DNA of 64,000 nt, from assembly GCF_002259645.1 (NCBI RefSeq), contig NZ_MWWV01000009.1, forward strand, positions 146,584-210,583, read 5' to 3'. This DNA comes from Bifidobacterium tissieri (GTDB taxonomy: Bacteria; Actinomycetota; Actinomycetes; Actinomycetales; Bifidobacteriaceae). A program made the position numbers and the translations under genes. Below the pieces are notes generated by a model. It ran no database searches and had not been told where the DNA came from. It was given only the letters and a program-made list of their open reading frames with translations. This document shows positions 33,651 to 42,902 of this stretch, piece by piece (positions within the stretch are counted from its first letter, which is position 1; each line of letters begins with the position of its first letter).

Positions 33651-35066
33651 TCAGCTGGCCCAGACGGCGGCGTCGGGATCGTAGTCCGGATTGTAATCGC
33701 TGCCGTAGCCGTCGTCGCCGTACGAATCCTCGTCGTCGACCACACCCGCGTCGGCGTCGGCGTTGATGGCATCCATCACCTTCGCATCGAGCTTGTAGTT
33801 CGGCAGCACGGTGTCGATATAGCTGTTCACGGCCTCGGCCATCGGCACGTCGTGCCCCACCTTCTCCGCCAGATACCAACGGTGCGTCAGCACTTCGTGG
33901 AAGAACTGCGCAGGCTCGATCTGCGAACGGTATTCGGCCGGGATCATGCGCACGGTCGGCTCGAACACCTCGCGCATCCAGTCGGTGGCCACGATCTCCA
34001 GATCCTCGCCCTGACGCCACGTGGACGTACGGTAGGCGTCCAGATCGTTGAGCAGTCGACGCGCCTGGTTCTCCTGCACGTCGAGGCCGGTGAGCCGCAG
34101 CAGCTTGCGCGACGCGTAGCCGGCGTCCACCACACGCGGACGCACACGCACGCGATTGCCATCCTCGGACGTGTTCATCTCCAGCTCGTCCACGTCGAAA
34201 CCGAGCTCGTTGAGCCTGTTCACACGCTTCTCGATCTTCCACATCTCGTCGGGGCTGAAGCTCTCCACGTCGGTGAGCGCGCTCCACAGCGAGTGGTAGC
34301 GCTCGACCAGACGATTGCCCACCTCGACCTCGTCCACGTCGTCGGGCAACAGCTTGCCGGAGCTCAGATCCATAAGCTCGCCGATGATGTTCGTGCGGGC
34401 AAGGTCGATATCGTACTCGCGCTGGCCCTCGGTCAGCTGCGGGTAGAGCTCACCGGTCTCGGCGTCCACGAGCACGGCGGCGAAGCAGTCGGCGTCGCGC
34501 AGGAACAGCACGTTCGACAGCGACACATCACCCCAGTAGAAACCGATCAGGTGCAGACGCACCAACAGCACGGCCAGTGCGTCGATCAGACGGTCCGCGG
34601 TGTCCTCACGCAGGTTACGGGCGAACAGCGCACGGTACGGCAATGAGAATTTCAGGTGCTGCGTGACCAGCATGGATTCCAGCGGCTTGCCGTCGCGGTC
34701 GTGCCGGCCGGTCACCACGGCGATCGGCTTGACCGACGGCACGTCGATCTTCTCGAGCTGGCGCAACAGCTCGTACTCACGCTGGGCCACCGACTGCGTG
34801 ATCTCCTTCATGGCGTATACGTCGTTGCCCACGCGCACGAAGCGAACCACGTGTCGGGAGATGCCTCGCGGCAGGTTGGCGAGCAGATCGGCGGGCCACT
34901 GGGAAAGCGGCTTGTGCCACGGCAGGGTGAACATCTTGGGGTTCGAGCTCGCGGCGGTGATCTTCAGCGCCTTGGGCTGAGCGGCCTTCTGTCCGGGAAC
35001 GCCATCGTCCGGGGCATTGACGGAAGTCGCCTGTACGAGTCTGGGGTCAAATTCCACGTTTTCCAT
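33651..35066 (-). CDS. DUF4032 protein with a kinase-like fold
   Basis: A 471-residue cytoplasmic protein conserved in Actinobacteria. VRVGNDVYAMKEITQSVAQREYELLRQLE (about residues 73-101) resembles the Lys-Glu pair of the kinase N-lobe. IGFYWGDVSLSNVLFLRDADCFAAVLVDAETGEL (about 165-198) resembles a catalytic loop D-x4-N followed by a metal-binding Asp, as in lipopolysaccharide or aminoglycoside kinases. The C-terminal half is the DUF4032 domain, and the tail is Asp/Tyr-rich. TTGGAGACT directly precedes the ATG. The substrate is unknown. Confidence 0.82.
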   Translation of the reverse strand: MENVEFDPRLVQATSVNAPDDGVPGQKAAQPKALKITAASSNPKMFTLPWHKPLSQWPADLLANLPRGISRHVVRFVRVGNDVYAMKEITQSVAQREYELLRQLEKIDVPSVKPIAVVTGRHDRDGKPLESMLVTQHLKFSLPYRALFARNLREDTADRLIDALAVLLVRLHLIGFYWGDVSLSNVLFLRDADCFAAVLVDAETGELYPQLTEGQREYDIDLARTNIIGELMDLSSGKLLPDDVDEVEVGNRLVERYHSLWSALTDVESFSPDEMWKIEKRVNRLNELGFDVDELEMNTSEDGNRVRVRPRVVDAGYASRKLLRLTGLDVQENQARRLLNDLDAYRTSTWRQGEDLEIVATDWMREVFEPTVRMIPAEYRSQIEPAQFFHEVLTHRWYLAEKVGHDVPMAEAVNSYIDTVLPNYKLDAKVMDAINADADAGVVDDEDSYGDDGYGSDYNPDYDPDAAVWAS

Positions 35067-35238
35067 AGTCTCCAACTTACTGTGAGGGGCTCCCGAATGT
35101 TCGGGTTTGCGAAGGCCTTCGAGGGTCTGCCGTGATAGCGGTGCACAAATCGGGAATACCCATCCGCGAGGCCGGAATCCCTTGCCTCCTTCAGCAATAT
35201 CCGCGATTTGTGAACCGCCGCACGCCACATATAAAGGA

Positions 35239-35268
35239 AGCCCCGCAACCAGCACTGGCTGCGGGGCT
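35239..35268 (-). terminator. Intrinsic terminator after the sugar ABC ATPase gene
   Basis: AGCCCCGCA and TGCGGGGCT form a 9-bp GC stem, with a T-rich tail on the minus strand. A second inverted repeat, CAACGAGATGAG (35277-35288) with 35310-35321, lies between it and the stop codon. Confidence 0.75.
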
Positions 35269-35373
35269 ACACTGTGCAACGAGATGAGACAGAGAGGAAG
35301 AGAGGGGAACTCATCTCGTTGTATCGGCGGGAATGGAATCCCACAAAACCTTCTCGCCGACGTTTGTTGGTTA

Positions 35374-36504
35374 TTAGTTGAGACGCAGCTCCGAGCTCGG
35401 GGCGAACAGGTGCATCTTGGTCGGGTCGATCTTGATGCGCACGGTGGAGCCCACCTTCGGAAGCTTGCGCGGGTTGACACGCACGGTGGTCATCTTGTTC
35501 TGGTCGCCCATCACGGAGCTGGCCTGCTCGGCGGCGGAGCCGTCGGTCACGATGGTGCCGTAGATGTAGCCGTCGGAACCGAGGTCCTCGACGTTGGCCA
35601 CGTGCAGCTGGAACGCGTTCTTGTCCTCGGAAGTGGCGAGGTCAGCGTCCTCCGGACGGAAGCCGACGACGATCTGGCCCTTGTCTTCCGGGGTCAGCTT
35701 GGCAACCACGTCGGCCGGCAGATCAACGGTGTCGTCGCCGATCTTGGCCTGGCCGTTGACGACCGGGTGCGTGTTGATGTTCATGGACGGGGAGCCGATG
35801 AAGCCTGCAACGAATACGTTGGCCGGGCGATCGTACAGCTCGGTCGGGGCGCCGACCTGCTGCAGGATGCCGAGCTTGATGACGGCGATGCGGTCGCCCA
35901 TCGTCAGGGCCTCGGTCTGATCGTGGGTCACGTACAGGGTGGTTACGCCGAGCTGACGCTGCAGGGCGGCGATCTGTGTACGGGTCTGCACACGGAGCTT
36001 GGCGTCGAGGTTCGACAGCGGCTCATCCATGAGGAAGACCTTCGGCTTACGAACGATTGCACGGCCCATGGCCACACGCTGACGCTGACCACCGGACAGC
36101 GCCTTCGGCTTACGGTCGAGGAACTCGGTGAGGTCGAGGATCTTGGCGGCTTCACGCACGCGCTTGTCGATCTCGTCCTTCGGGGTGCCGGCGATCTTCA
36201 GGGCGAAGCCCATGTTGGCGGCGACGGTCATGTGCGGGTACAGAGCGTAGTTCTGGAAGACCATGGCGATGTCACGGTCCTTCGGCTGCATGTTGGTGAC
36301 GTCCTTATCACCGATGAGGATGCGGCCCTTGTTGACCTCCTCGAGGCCGGCCAGCATGCGCAGAGTCGTGGACTTACCGCAACCGGAAGGGCCAACGAGC
36401 ACAAGGAACTCACCGTCCTTGATGTTGAGGTTCAGGTTGTCCACCGAGGGCTTGTCGTTGCCCGGGTAGATACGGGTGACATGGTCAAATACCACTTCTG
36501 CCAT
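35374..36504 (-). CDS. msmK: Sugar ABC transporter ATP-binding protein, MsmK/UgpC/MalK type
   Basis: A 376-residue ATPase that powers carbohydrate importers. Walker [11 protein letters not shown] is at about residues 36-45, the signature [14 protein letters not shown] follows, then Walker [15 protein letters not shown] and the switch histidine in YVTHDQTEA. The C-terminal TOBE-type domain ([12 protein letters not shown]) is that of MalK/UgpC. No permease or binding-protein genes are adjacent, so it is probably the shared ATPase for many sugar systems, as in other Gram-positives. The ATG at 36504 is preferred because AAAGGA lies 8 nt before it. Operator-like palindromes lie upstream. Confidence 0.93.
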   Translation of the reverse strand: MAEVVFDHVTRIYPGNDKPSVDNLNLNIKDGEFLVLVGPSGCGKSTTLRMLAGLEEVNKGRILIGDKDVTNMQPKDRDIAMVFQNYALYPHMTVAANMGFALKIAGTPKDEIDKRVREAAKILDLTEFLDRKPKALSGGQRQRVAMGRAIVRKPKVFLMDEPLSNLDAKLRVQTRTQIAALQRQLGVTTLYVTHDQTEALTMGDRIAVIKLGILQQVGAPTELYDRPANVFVAGFIGSPSMNINTHPVVNGQAKIGDDTVDLPADVVAKLTPEDKGQIVVGFRPEDADLATSEDKNAFQLHVANVEDLGSDGYIYGTIVTDGSAAEQASSVMGDQNKMTTVRVNPRKLPKVGSTVRIKIDPTKMHLFAPSSELRLN

Positions 36505-36729
36505 GGTAATCATTTCCTTTCAGAGGCAGGTACGTGCCTCACGATCCGTTGTAAAAGGGGGGTGTTCATTAGGTATTCAGTTATCACCGTTTTTGGTTTC
36601 ACTTGCCTTGCATATCCCACTGCATCTCTGCATTGGACTTGCCGGACGGTTGCACCTCAAACTGCGTTGTTGGCGGTTGCGGAAATCACTCTCCGATGAG
36701 CCAAGATTCAATATACACCACAAAACGCT

Positions 36730-36794
36730 AGGTGTAGTGACACCTCAGCAAGATTCGATAACTGTTAGCGCACACATATCAATACAAGCGCTTG
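36730..36794. promoter_or_regulatory. Operator-like sites upstream of the sugar ABC ATPase
   Basis: AGGTGTAGTGACACCT (36730-36745) is a perfect 6-4-6 inverted repeat. CAAGCGCTTG (36785-36794) is a palindrome matching the core of many LacI-family operators. They lie 226-290 bp upstream of the ATPase start in an A+T-rich region. Confidence 0.5.
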
Positions 36795-36862
36795 CACTAC
36801 TCAATGGACCATAGTTGACTGCGCGTGTCGCGAACGATCACATATGCTCATACGTGCTCGGT

Positions 36863-36913
36863 CGACATTATCGATCGGCATTATCGATCAGTATTTCAAT
36901 CGACATTTTCGAT
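36863..36913. repeat. 13-bp tandem repeats in the divergent regulatory region
   Basis: Four head-to-tail copies of CGACATTATCGAT (the third degenerate, CAGTATTTCAAT). ATCGAT ends make each junction palindromic. They sit between the ABC ATPase and the cupin gene. 36914-37241 shows no gene. Confidence 0.65.
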
Positions 36914-37241
36914 CCCACCGCCGTCACAGATTCCATGCTTCACACGCATAGCATCGTATACATCATTTGCAATTGTAATGACGATGAATCCAGCCTAATG
37001 TAGACAGCGATGATGCATCCAGACTGGCATTTGACCGTATCACGCGCGGATCCGCCGCAGGAAGGACGCATGGCGGATAGGATTCACGGTCCGTCCGATC
37101 GCCAATCCACGCGCTTGATCACGACGATCACGCCGCCAGATCAGCGCAACGACCATACGATCAGCGTCGCAGACGCCACAGATGCCGCGGATACGCATCG
37201 AGGTCTGTACTGCACACGTCTCGGAAAGGATCGATCCCATC

Positions 37242-37646
37242 ATGACCATCGACAACCCCAGCGCGTTCCCGCTCGGCGAACCCAACGTCGGATATGCACA
37301 ATACTTCGTCGGGCAAAGTTATCTGGCACCACTGGTGAGTGGCAAGGAAGTGAACGTGTCGAATGTGACGTTTGAACCCGGCTGCCGCAACAATTGGCAT
37401 ATCCATCACGGCGCCTGCCAGATTTTGATCGCTGTGGGCGGTCGAGGATACTACCAGGAATGGGGCAAGGAACCGCAGGAGCTCAACCCCGGTGATGTGG
37501 TGTACGTGGCTCCTGAAACCAAGCACTGGCATGGAGCGGCACCTGACTCCGCGTTTTCGCATATCGCGATCATGAACGTCGTCGAAGGCGCATCCAACGA
37601 GTGGCTCGAACCGGTGGACGCAGACGAGTACAACGCCCTCGTCTAG
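37242..37646 (+). CDS. Cupin-domain protein
   Basis: A 134-residue single cupin barrel. Motif 1 CRNNWHIHHGACQILIAVGGRGYYQEWG provides His53, His55 and a third ligand, and motif 2 LNPGDVVYVAPETKHWHGAAPDSAFSHIAI provides His97. These are enough for one divalent metal. Small cupins of this kind often accompany carboxymuconolactone decarboxylase-like proteins, and one follows 290 bp downstream. GAAAGGA lies about 11 nt before the ATG. The reaction is unknown. Confidence 0.85.
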   Translation: MTIDNPSAFPLGEPNVGYAQYFVGQSYLAPLVSGKEVNVSNVTFEPGCRNNWHIHHGACQILIAVGGRGYYQEWGKEPQELNPGDVVYVAPETKHWHGAAPDSAFSHIAIMNVVEGASNEWLEPVDADEYNALV

Positions 37647-37674
37647 CGTCGCGCCCCTCTCCCGCCCCTCTCCC

Positions 37675-37820
37675 TTAGTGTGATCACACTAACCAAAACC
37701 AAGTGCCCAACTGCGGAGTTCTTTAGTGTGTAGCCCTTAGTGTGATCACACTAGGGCAATCAGATACCCAACTTCGTAGTGCGCAGTCCGTAGCGTGCAG
37801 TCCGTAGCGTGATCACACTA
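37675..37820. promoter_or_regulatory. Three operator-like palindromes upstream of the decarboxylase-like gene
   Basis: TTAGTGTGATCACACTAA at 37675-37692, TAGTGTGATCACACTA at 37738-37753 and TAGCGTGATCACACTA at 37805-37820 lie 62 and 67 bp apart. A half-site, TTAGTGTG, is near 37723. The linkers share CCCAACT and GTAGT-type blocks, so the array also looks like a diverged tandem repeat. The core matches the pair upstream of the LysR gene (1043, 1105). Confidence 0.6.
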
Positions 37821-37937
37821 GCGTTGCGCAAGAATGGGGTCATCCACTACTTCGCCCAACTCCGTCTTCCCGTACTCCACCATCGCTCACATCCAACCGC
37901 ATTACTATCCACATCATCAGCATCACCAGGAGTATTC

Positions 37938-38699
37938 ATGACCATCACCCCCGCAGCGGAGGAATACCACCGTCGATCCTTCCCCGATTCTGAACTGCTG
38001 CACGACGACGACCCCGATCTCGCGCAGATCATCGAGAACTTCGCGTTCGACGAAGTCCCCAACGAGCCCGGCGTGAACGACCTCGACGACCGCACCCGCT
38101 ATATGGCCATTCTCGCCACCCTGATCGGCGCGCAATGCCTTACCGAGTTTCGCGGCATCACCCCGGCGGCGCTCACCGCTGGAGTCACACCCATCGAGGC
38201 CAAGGAAATCACCTATCAGTCGGTGGCGTATCTGGGCATCGGTCGTGCGTATCCGTTCATCGTCGCGCTGAACGACGTACTGCGCGCACAGGGCGTGACG
38301 CTGCCGCTGCCGTCGCAGGCCACCGTCACGAACGACGATCGCCGGGAGAAAGGCACGCAGGCGCAGGTTGACATCTTCGGCGACGGCATGAAGGACTTCT
38401 ACAAGTCGGGCCCGGAGGAAAAGCGTCATATCAACCGTTGGCTGGCGGCAAACTGCTTTGGCGACTACTACACGCGTACGGGTCTGGACCTGAAGCAGCG
38501 CGAGATGATCACGTTCTGCTTCATCGCGGCGCAAGGCGGATGCGAACCGCAACTGACCAGTCATGCGGCGGCGAACATGCGACTGGGCAATGATCGCGCG
38601 TTCCTGATCTCCGTGGTCTCGCAATGTCTGCCGTACATCGGCTATCCGCGCTCGCTCAACGCGTTGCGATGCGTTGATGACGCCGCCCGCATGATGTAG
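37938..38699 (+). CDS. Carboxymuconolactone decarboxylase-like (AhpD-fold) protein
   Basis: A 253-residue protein with two helical repeats of the CMD/AhpD fold. The first repeat (RTRYMAILATLIGAQCLTEFRG ... GVTPIEAKEITYQSVAYLGIGRAYPFI) and the second (LKQREMITFCFIAAQGGCEPQLTSHAAANMRLGN) resemble two-domain members. The redox CxxC of AhpD is absent, and single cysteines occur at equivalent places. CCAGGAGTATTC precedes the ATG. The cupin upstream and the palindromes between them suggest a small regulated unit. The substrate is unknown. Confidence 0.85.
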   Translation: MTITPAAEEYHRRSFPDSELLHDDDPDLAQIIENFAFDEVPNEPGVNDLDDRTRYMAILATLIGAQCLTEFRGITPAALTAGVTPIEAKEITYQSVAYLGIGRAYPFIVALNDVLRAQGVTLPLPSQATVTNDDRREKGTQAQVDIFGDGMKDFYKSGPEEKRHINRWLAANCFGDYYTRTGLDLKQREMITFCFIAAQGGCEPQLTSHAAANMRLGNDRAFLISVVSQCLPYIGYPRSLNALRCVDDAARMM

Positions 38700-38720
38700 C
38701 GAGCAGGCGCAACATCGTTA

Positions 38721-38879
38721 GGCGGCCCATGTGATGCGTTACGTGGGCCGCCTAGTGTTACGCGGGCCGGGCGTCCCACGTAACGCACATCCACAAAACG
38801 TTGCAATTTCAACGTTTATCAACATGCGCCCAAAAACCCGACACGGCCCACGTAACGCACAACGGCCCACGTAACGTAA
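38721..38879. repeat. Family D repeats: GTTACGTGGGCC in both orientations
   Basis: A perfect 9-bp stem GGCGGCCCA/TGGGCCGCC spans 38721-38752. GTTACG(T/C)GGGCC occurs twice forward (about 38738, 38757). CCCACGTAACGCAC occurs at 38775 and 38847, and CCCACGTAACG again at 38866. AACGTTGCAATTTCAACGTT (38797-38816) lies in the centre. The array is between convergent genes. Confidence 0.7.
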
Positions 38880-38880
38880 A

Positions 38881-38931
38881 GAGGCCGGTCGCCATACCGC
38901 GCACAGTGTTGCGCAGTTGGCGACCGGCCTC
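38881..38931 (-). terminator. Terminator of the FucP-like permease gene
   Basis: A 14-bp stem (GAGGCCGGTCGCCA with its complement) with an inner GCGCA/TGCGC pairing is followed on the minus strand by CTCTTTACG. It lies 17 bp past the stop codon. Confidence 0.75.
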
Positions 38932-38947
38932 CGGCATGGAACGGGAA

Positions 38948-40348
38948 TCAGGCCTCCTCCTTGGCGGCCATCTCCTTGAGCTGAGCCGGGGTGTACTTGT
39001 CACGCTTGAACTCGGTGATGAAGTACAGTCCCACGATGGCAAGCTCAATGGCCGGCAGGATGAAGGAGAACTGCATGGTGGTGGCGTCGGACAGGGCACC
39101 CTGCAGGGTGGGCAGGAACGCGCCACCAACCAGGGCCATCACGATGATCGCACCGGCGGTTTCGGTGTGACGACGATCCTCGACGGTCTTCAGCGTACGG
39201 GAGTAGATGGTCGGCCAGCCCGGTCCGAGGAAGAAGCTCACGGCCACGGCGAACCACACGGCGGTCATGCCGGGCAGGAACGCGGTGCCGAGCAGCACGA
39301 TCGCGCCGCCGATCATGAACATGGCGAGCACTCGGGTCTCACGGAACTTGGAGAGCAGGTAGCTGGCGCCAAGACGTCCGACGAAGAACACGATGTAGCT
39401 GATGATCATGAAGTTCGCGGCGTCACGGTCGGTCATGGACGCACCGCCCTGGTTCAGCGCCAGACGGATGGTGAAGGACCAGATGCCGGTCTGCGCACCG
39501 GCGTAGATGAACTGGGTGCCGATGCCCTTCCAGAAACGACCGTTGTGGAACAGGTAGGTCATGGTCTCGCCGAGGGTGGCCTTGGCGACGGTGCCTTCCT
39601 TGGTGGCGGGGCGGCACTTCGGGAACTTGGTGAGCGCGAACAGCACGATCAGCACGGCGAGCACGATCAGCAGGTACTTGTACGGCTCCAGCGTGCGGCC
39701 CAGCTGCTCGGCACCGTAGGCCTTGGCGGCGTCAGGGGCCATCTTGGCCATTTCGGCGTGCAGGTTGGAGTCCTGGAACACGAGGTACTTGCCGAGCAGG
39801 ATGCCGGTGATCAGACCGAGGGCGTTCATGGTCTGCGCCACGTTGAGTCGCACAGTGCCAAGACGCTTCGGGCCCATCAGGGTGGCGTAGGTGTCGGCGG
39901 AGGTCTCGAGGAAGCTCAGACCGATGGCCTCGACGAAGATGGCGAACAGGAACACCTCGTAGGTGACCAGTCGGGACGCCGGGAAGAAGATGAAGCAGCC
40001 GACCGCGAACAACGACAGACCGGCGATGATGCCCAGCTTGTAGCTGGTCTTCTTGATGAACAGCGAGGCGGGGATGGCAATGAGGAAGTAGCCGCCGTAG
40101 AACGCGCTCTGCACGAATGCGGTGGCGAGATCACTCAGCGAAAACACTGCCTTGAACTGGGTGATGAGTACGTCGTTGAGGCTGGACGCGACGGCCCAGA
40201 TGCCGAACAGGACTGCGGTCATTGCGAACTGCAGTACGGGGGTGCGATCGAGGTATCCGTCGGAGAACTCGATCCACGGGGTCTTCTTGCCGCCGTCCTT
40301 GGCGACCTGACCGGCTTCGGCGCCGGTGATTTCGGTTGCTTGTGCCAT
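38948..40348 (-). CDS. fucP: FucP-like sugar:H+ symporter, major facilitator superfamily
   Basis: A 466-residue permease with 12 predicted helices. QFKAVFSLSDLATAFVQSAFYGGYFLIAIPASLFIKKTSYKLGI is the FucP/GluP hallmark region, including the fold around the substrate-binding acidic residue. AGAAGGAATC precedes the ATG at 40348. L-fucose is the likeliest substrate by similarity, but other hexoses are possible because no fucose catabolic genes are adjacent. The glyoxalase-fold gene lies 436 bp upstream on the same strand. Confidence 0.85.
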   Translation of the reverse strand: MAQATEITGAEAGQVAKDGGKKTPWIEFSDGYLDRTPVLQFAMTAVLFGIWAVASSLNDVLITQFKAVFSLSDLATAFVQSAFYGGYFLIAIPASLFIKKTSYKLGIIAGLSLFAVGCFIFFPASRLVTYEVFLFAIFVEAIGLSFLETSADTYATLMGPKRLGTVRLNVAQTMNALGLITGILLGKYLVFQDSNLHAEMAKMAPDAAKAYGAEQLGRTLEPYKYLLIVLAVLIVLFALTKFPKCRPATKEGTVAKATLGETMTYLFHNGRFWKGIGTQFIYAGAQTGIWSFTIRLALNQGGASMTDRDAANFMIISYIVFFVGRLGASYLLSKFRETRVLAMFMIGGAIVLLGTAFLPGMTAVWFAVAVSFFLGPGWPTIYSRTLKTVEDRRHTETAGAIIVMALVGGAFLPTLQGALSDATTMQFSFILPAIELAIVGLYFITEFKRDKYTPAQLKEMAAKEEA

Positions 40349-40784
40349 GATTCCTTCTTCTGGAAACCGTGTGCAACCGTTCGCGCGCAAAGACGGGTCC
40401 GTGCCCGAAAGACGGCAGTGCCATCAAACCGGATTCGTTGGCCCAACCCCTGCAAACACAGGCGGTTACACGAGTGAATATTCGACGAGTCCGCGTCGCT
40501 TCAGCACGACGCATTGCCACGACATCCTTGGCGTGCAGTCCGCGAATGCATGCATCGCATTCGTGGCCGCCGTGCCGGCATCGCGATCGGACCCGTTGGA
40601 TTCGCCGTAACCCGCCGAAGCTAAGGCCAACGAAGGAAAAGGGTGAAATGTTCAGTTATGACTGTTCAGTTATGGAGTTCAATTTTGCGGTATTGAGTTA
40701 TGTATTGTCGATTGGTGATCGGTTCCGCTCGACGACGAGCCCGCGTTCCGGGTGCCGAACCGCGACCCCGGAAGTCACCGATTC

Positions 40785-41174
40785 CTACAGAATCTGGCAG
40801 TACTCGATGGTCTCGTGGTTGGGGCCGAGCACGTTGAAGTAGCGGATGCCGTTCTCGTGGAAGGTGTCGATGTGTTGGACCGATCCCTCGACCAGATCGA
40901 GCCCCAGCTCCACGGCCTGCTCGAACGCCTTGTCGATGTCGGTGACGTCGAGTGCGAAGTGGTTGATCGCGCCGGTGACGCCGGCCGGTTCGGCCATGGT
41001 CCACACCTCGAGGGTGAGGTTGTTCAGATGCAGGAAGGTGCAACGGTCATCGCCATTCGGGTAGATGCCCTCGCACTCGAAGCCGAGCTTTTCGTAGTAG
41101 GCGATGGTGCCTTCAAGATCGTTGGTGGGGATACCGACGTGGCCGACACCGGTCACATAGTCGCGGATGCTCAT
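40785..41174 (-). CDS. VOC/glyoxalase-fold metalloprotein
   Basis: A 129-residue vicinal-oxygen-chelate protein. Two beta-alpha-beta-beta-beta modules supply the metal ligands His12 (GVGHVGIP), Glu56 (LTLEVW), His72 (INHFAL) and Glu124 (ETIEYC), the exact 2-His-2-Glu set of glyoxalase I-like enzymes and methylmalonyl-CoA or sugar epimerases. AAGGAGCTATGCG precedes the ATG. Its position ahead of the sugar permease hints at a role in carbohydrate metabolism. 40391-40784 otherwise shows no gene. Confidence 0.88.
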   Translation of the reverse strand: MSIRDYVTGVGHVGIPTNDLEGTIAYYEKLGFECEGIYPNGDDRCTFLHLNNLTLEVWTMAEPAGVTGAINHFALDVTDIDKAFEQAVELGLDLVEGSVQHIDTFHENGIRYFNVLGPNHETIEYCQIL

Positions 41175-41397
41175 CGCATAGCTCCTTTGCCATTAAGCAT
41201 GTTGGTGTTTGCAAGATTCAATATACGTTAATGTCGTTAATTGATCAACTCAAGAAACTATATGAGAGCGCACACATTACCGATCGGTCATTACAACGAT
41301 TGCCGTCAATCGTTGTACGACTTGGGTTTGATCGATCTAACAGATCATTTCAAAATTTTTGGATCCCAAGTCGCACAACGCTTCCATCGGCGTGTCG

Positions 41398-41479
41398 CGC
41401 AACACATCACAGGTGGATCCAGCACCTCGGCGACTCCACCGTGCGCGCCGTCACACACGCAACGCATCACGGGTGGATC
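41398..41479. repeat. 60-bp direct repeat after the glycosyltransferase gene
   Basis: CGCAACACATCACAGGTGGA at 41398 is repeated with two changes at 41458. A GGTGGA/TCCACC stem is present in each interval. The second copy reaches the stop codon of the glycosyltransferase. The rest of 41175-41397 has no supported gene. Confidence 0.6.
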
Positions 41480-42902
41480 ACTCCACGGCGGTCTTCTGAA
41501 TCTGGCGGGCGATCCTCGCCTCCTCGCGTGCCTCCTCCTTGGCCTCGCGCGCCTCGCGAATCGAACCACGCCAGCTCGCGCTGATCCGATGCCACTCCTC
41601 ACGCATCTCCTTGAAATTATCGGCGAAATTATCGGCGACGTTGTCCGTCACACCGTCACGCAGCCCGTCACGCAGCATATCGATCAGCTTGCGCGTCGAC
41701 TCCGGCACCTCCTCGCCCGCGTCGACGACGTCATGCTCCAGCCCCTCGATACGCCGACGCAGACGATCGGCCTCCTCCGGATCAAGGCCGAGTCGCGCGC
41801 CCAACGATTGCCGGATCGTCTCGTAATCCAGATTCGCAAAGAACGTCAACTGCTGCATCGTCATGAACGTCTTCAACTCCGGATAGCGCGAGACGATATA
41901 CTCCTCACGATCATCAGCGGCCTTGGCCCAGTCGATCGGCAGCTGCGGCGTCCAGCTGCTCATGATCGAGCCACCACGCAGACGGTAGTGATACAGCACC
42001 TCGGGAATGCGCACGATCAGCGTGGCCTCGCCGATCACGTTGCAGATGCGTGCCATATCCTCGATCTTGCGTCCCACCGGGAACGAAAAATCATGATCCT
42101 TGTAAATATTCGCCGTGGCCATGAACGACCAGAAATATCCGTCGATCTCCGCCTTCACCTGCGCCTTGAGCGCCTCCTGCGGGGTAAGCACCACGATCTC
42201 GTCGAAATCGTTGTGCTTGTAGTCCGAAAGCAACGGCTTGCCGTTCTCGGAGATCGTATCGAATTTGAACATGACCAGATCGGCCTCGTATTCGCGCATG
42301 GTGTCCACCGAACGTTCCACCAGATTCGGCGCCACCGCGTCGTCGGAATCCACGAAATAGATGCAGTCGCCCGTCGCCTGCGCCAGTCCGGCGTTCCTTG
42401 CGTCGGACAGACCACCGTTCGGCTTGTGAATCACGCGGATACGCTCGTCCTTGGCCGCCCATTCGTCGCACATACGCGGGCAATCGTCGGGCGATCCGTC
42501 GTCAACGAGAATGATCTCAAGATTGCGATAGGTCTGGTTCACGATGCCGCTTACGCATTCGTCGAGATAGCGCTCCACCTTATATATGGGCACGATGACC
42601 GACACCAGCGGCCGCTCGCCCAGTCGGTCCGACACGAGCGGTTCGGAATTGGCAGAACCCGCAGAACCATCAAGACCGTGACGTTGTGAATCCTGCGACG
42701 ATTGCCGAGTCTGCCGGCCGCTCTTTCGCCGCAACTGATTCCCCATATCCGGAAGCTTCAACACCGGCAGATCCGGAACCGTCAATCGCAGCTTCGGGAT
42801 ATCCCGATTACAAATGACGGCATCAAGACACGTCTCATCACTGTCGCTCTCGCCATCGTCGCCGTTGTTATTCGTCACGATCGTCATACCGTTCCGGCTC
42901 AT
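41478..42902 (-). CDS. Family 2 glycosyltransferase
   Basis: A 474-residue GT-A enzyme. The domain begins at about residue 98 with PLVSVIVPIYKVERYLDECVSGIVNQTYRNLEIILVDDGSPDDCPRMC. It continues with GGLSDARNAGLAQATGDCIYFVDSDDAVAPN, whose DSDD is the metal-binding DxD. Residues 1-95 are a disordered, acidic N-terminal extension. The last 40 residues are a highly charged helix (REAREAKEEAREEARIARQ) likely to form a coiled coil. GGAGG precedes ATGT-ATG at 42902. No membrane segment is seen. The acceptor may be a cell-surface polysaccharide or protein. Confidence 0.9.
   Translation of the reverse strand: MSRNGMTIVTNNNGDDGESDSDETCLDAVICNRDIPKLRLTVPDLPVLKLPDMGNQLRRKSGRQTRQSSQDSQRHGLDGSAGSANSEPLVSDRLGERPLVSVIVPIYKVERYLDECVSGIVNQTYRNLEIILVDDGSPDDCPRMCDEWAAKDERIRVIHKPNGGLSDARNAGLAQATGDCIYFVDSDDAVAPNLVERSVDTMREYEADLVMFKFDTISENGKPLLSDYKHNDFDEIVVLTPQEALKAQVKAEIDGYFWSFMATANIYKDHDFSFPVGRKIEDMARICNVIGEATLIVRIPEVLYHYRLRGGSIMSSWTPQLPIDWAKAADDREEYIVSRYPELKTFMTMQQLTFFANLDYETIRQSLGARLGLDPEEADRLRRRIEGLEHDVVDAGEEVPESTRKLIDMLRDGLRDGVTDNVADNFADNFKEMREEWHRISASWRGSIREAREAKEEAREEARIARQIQKTAVE

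Noticed and set aside
41231..41584. A 117-codon plus-strand frame after the glyoxalase-fold gene
   Set aside because: It passes through the 60-bp direct repeats and into the glycosyltransferase antisense strand. It has no homology.
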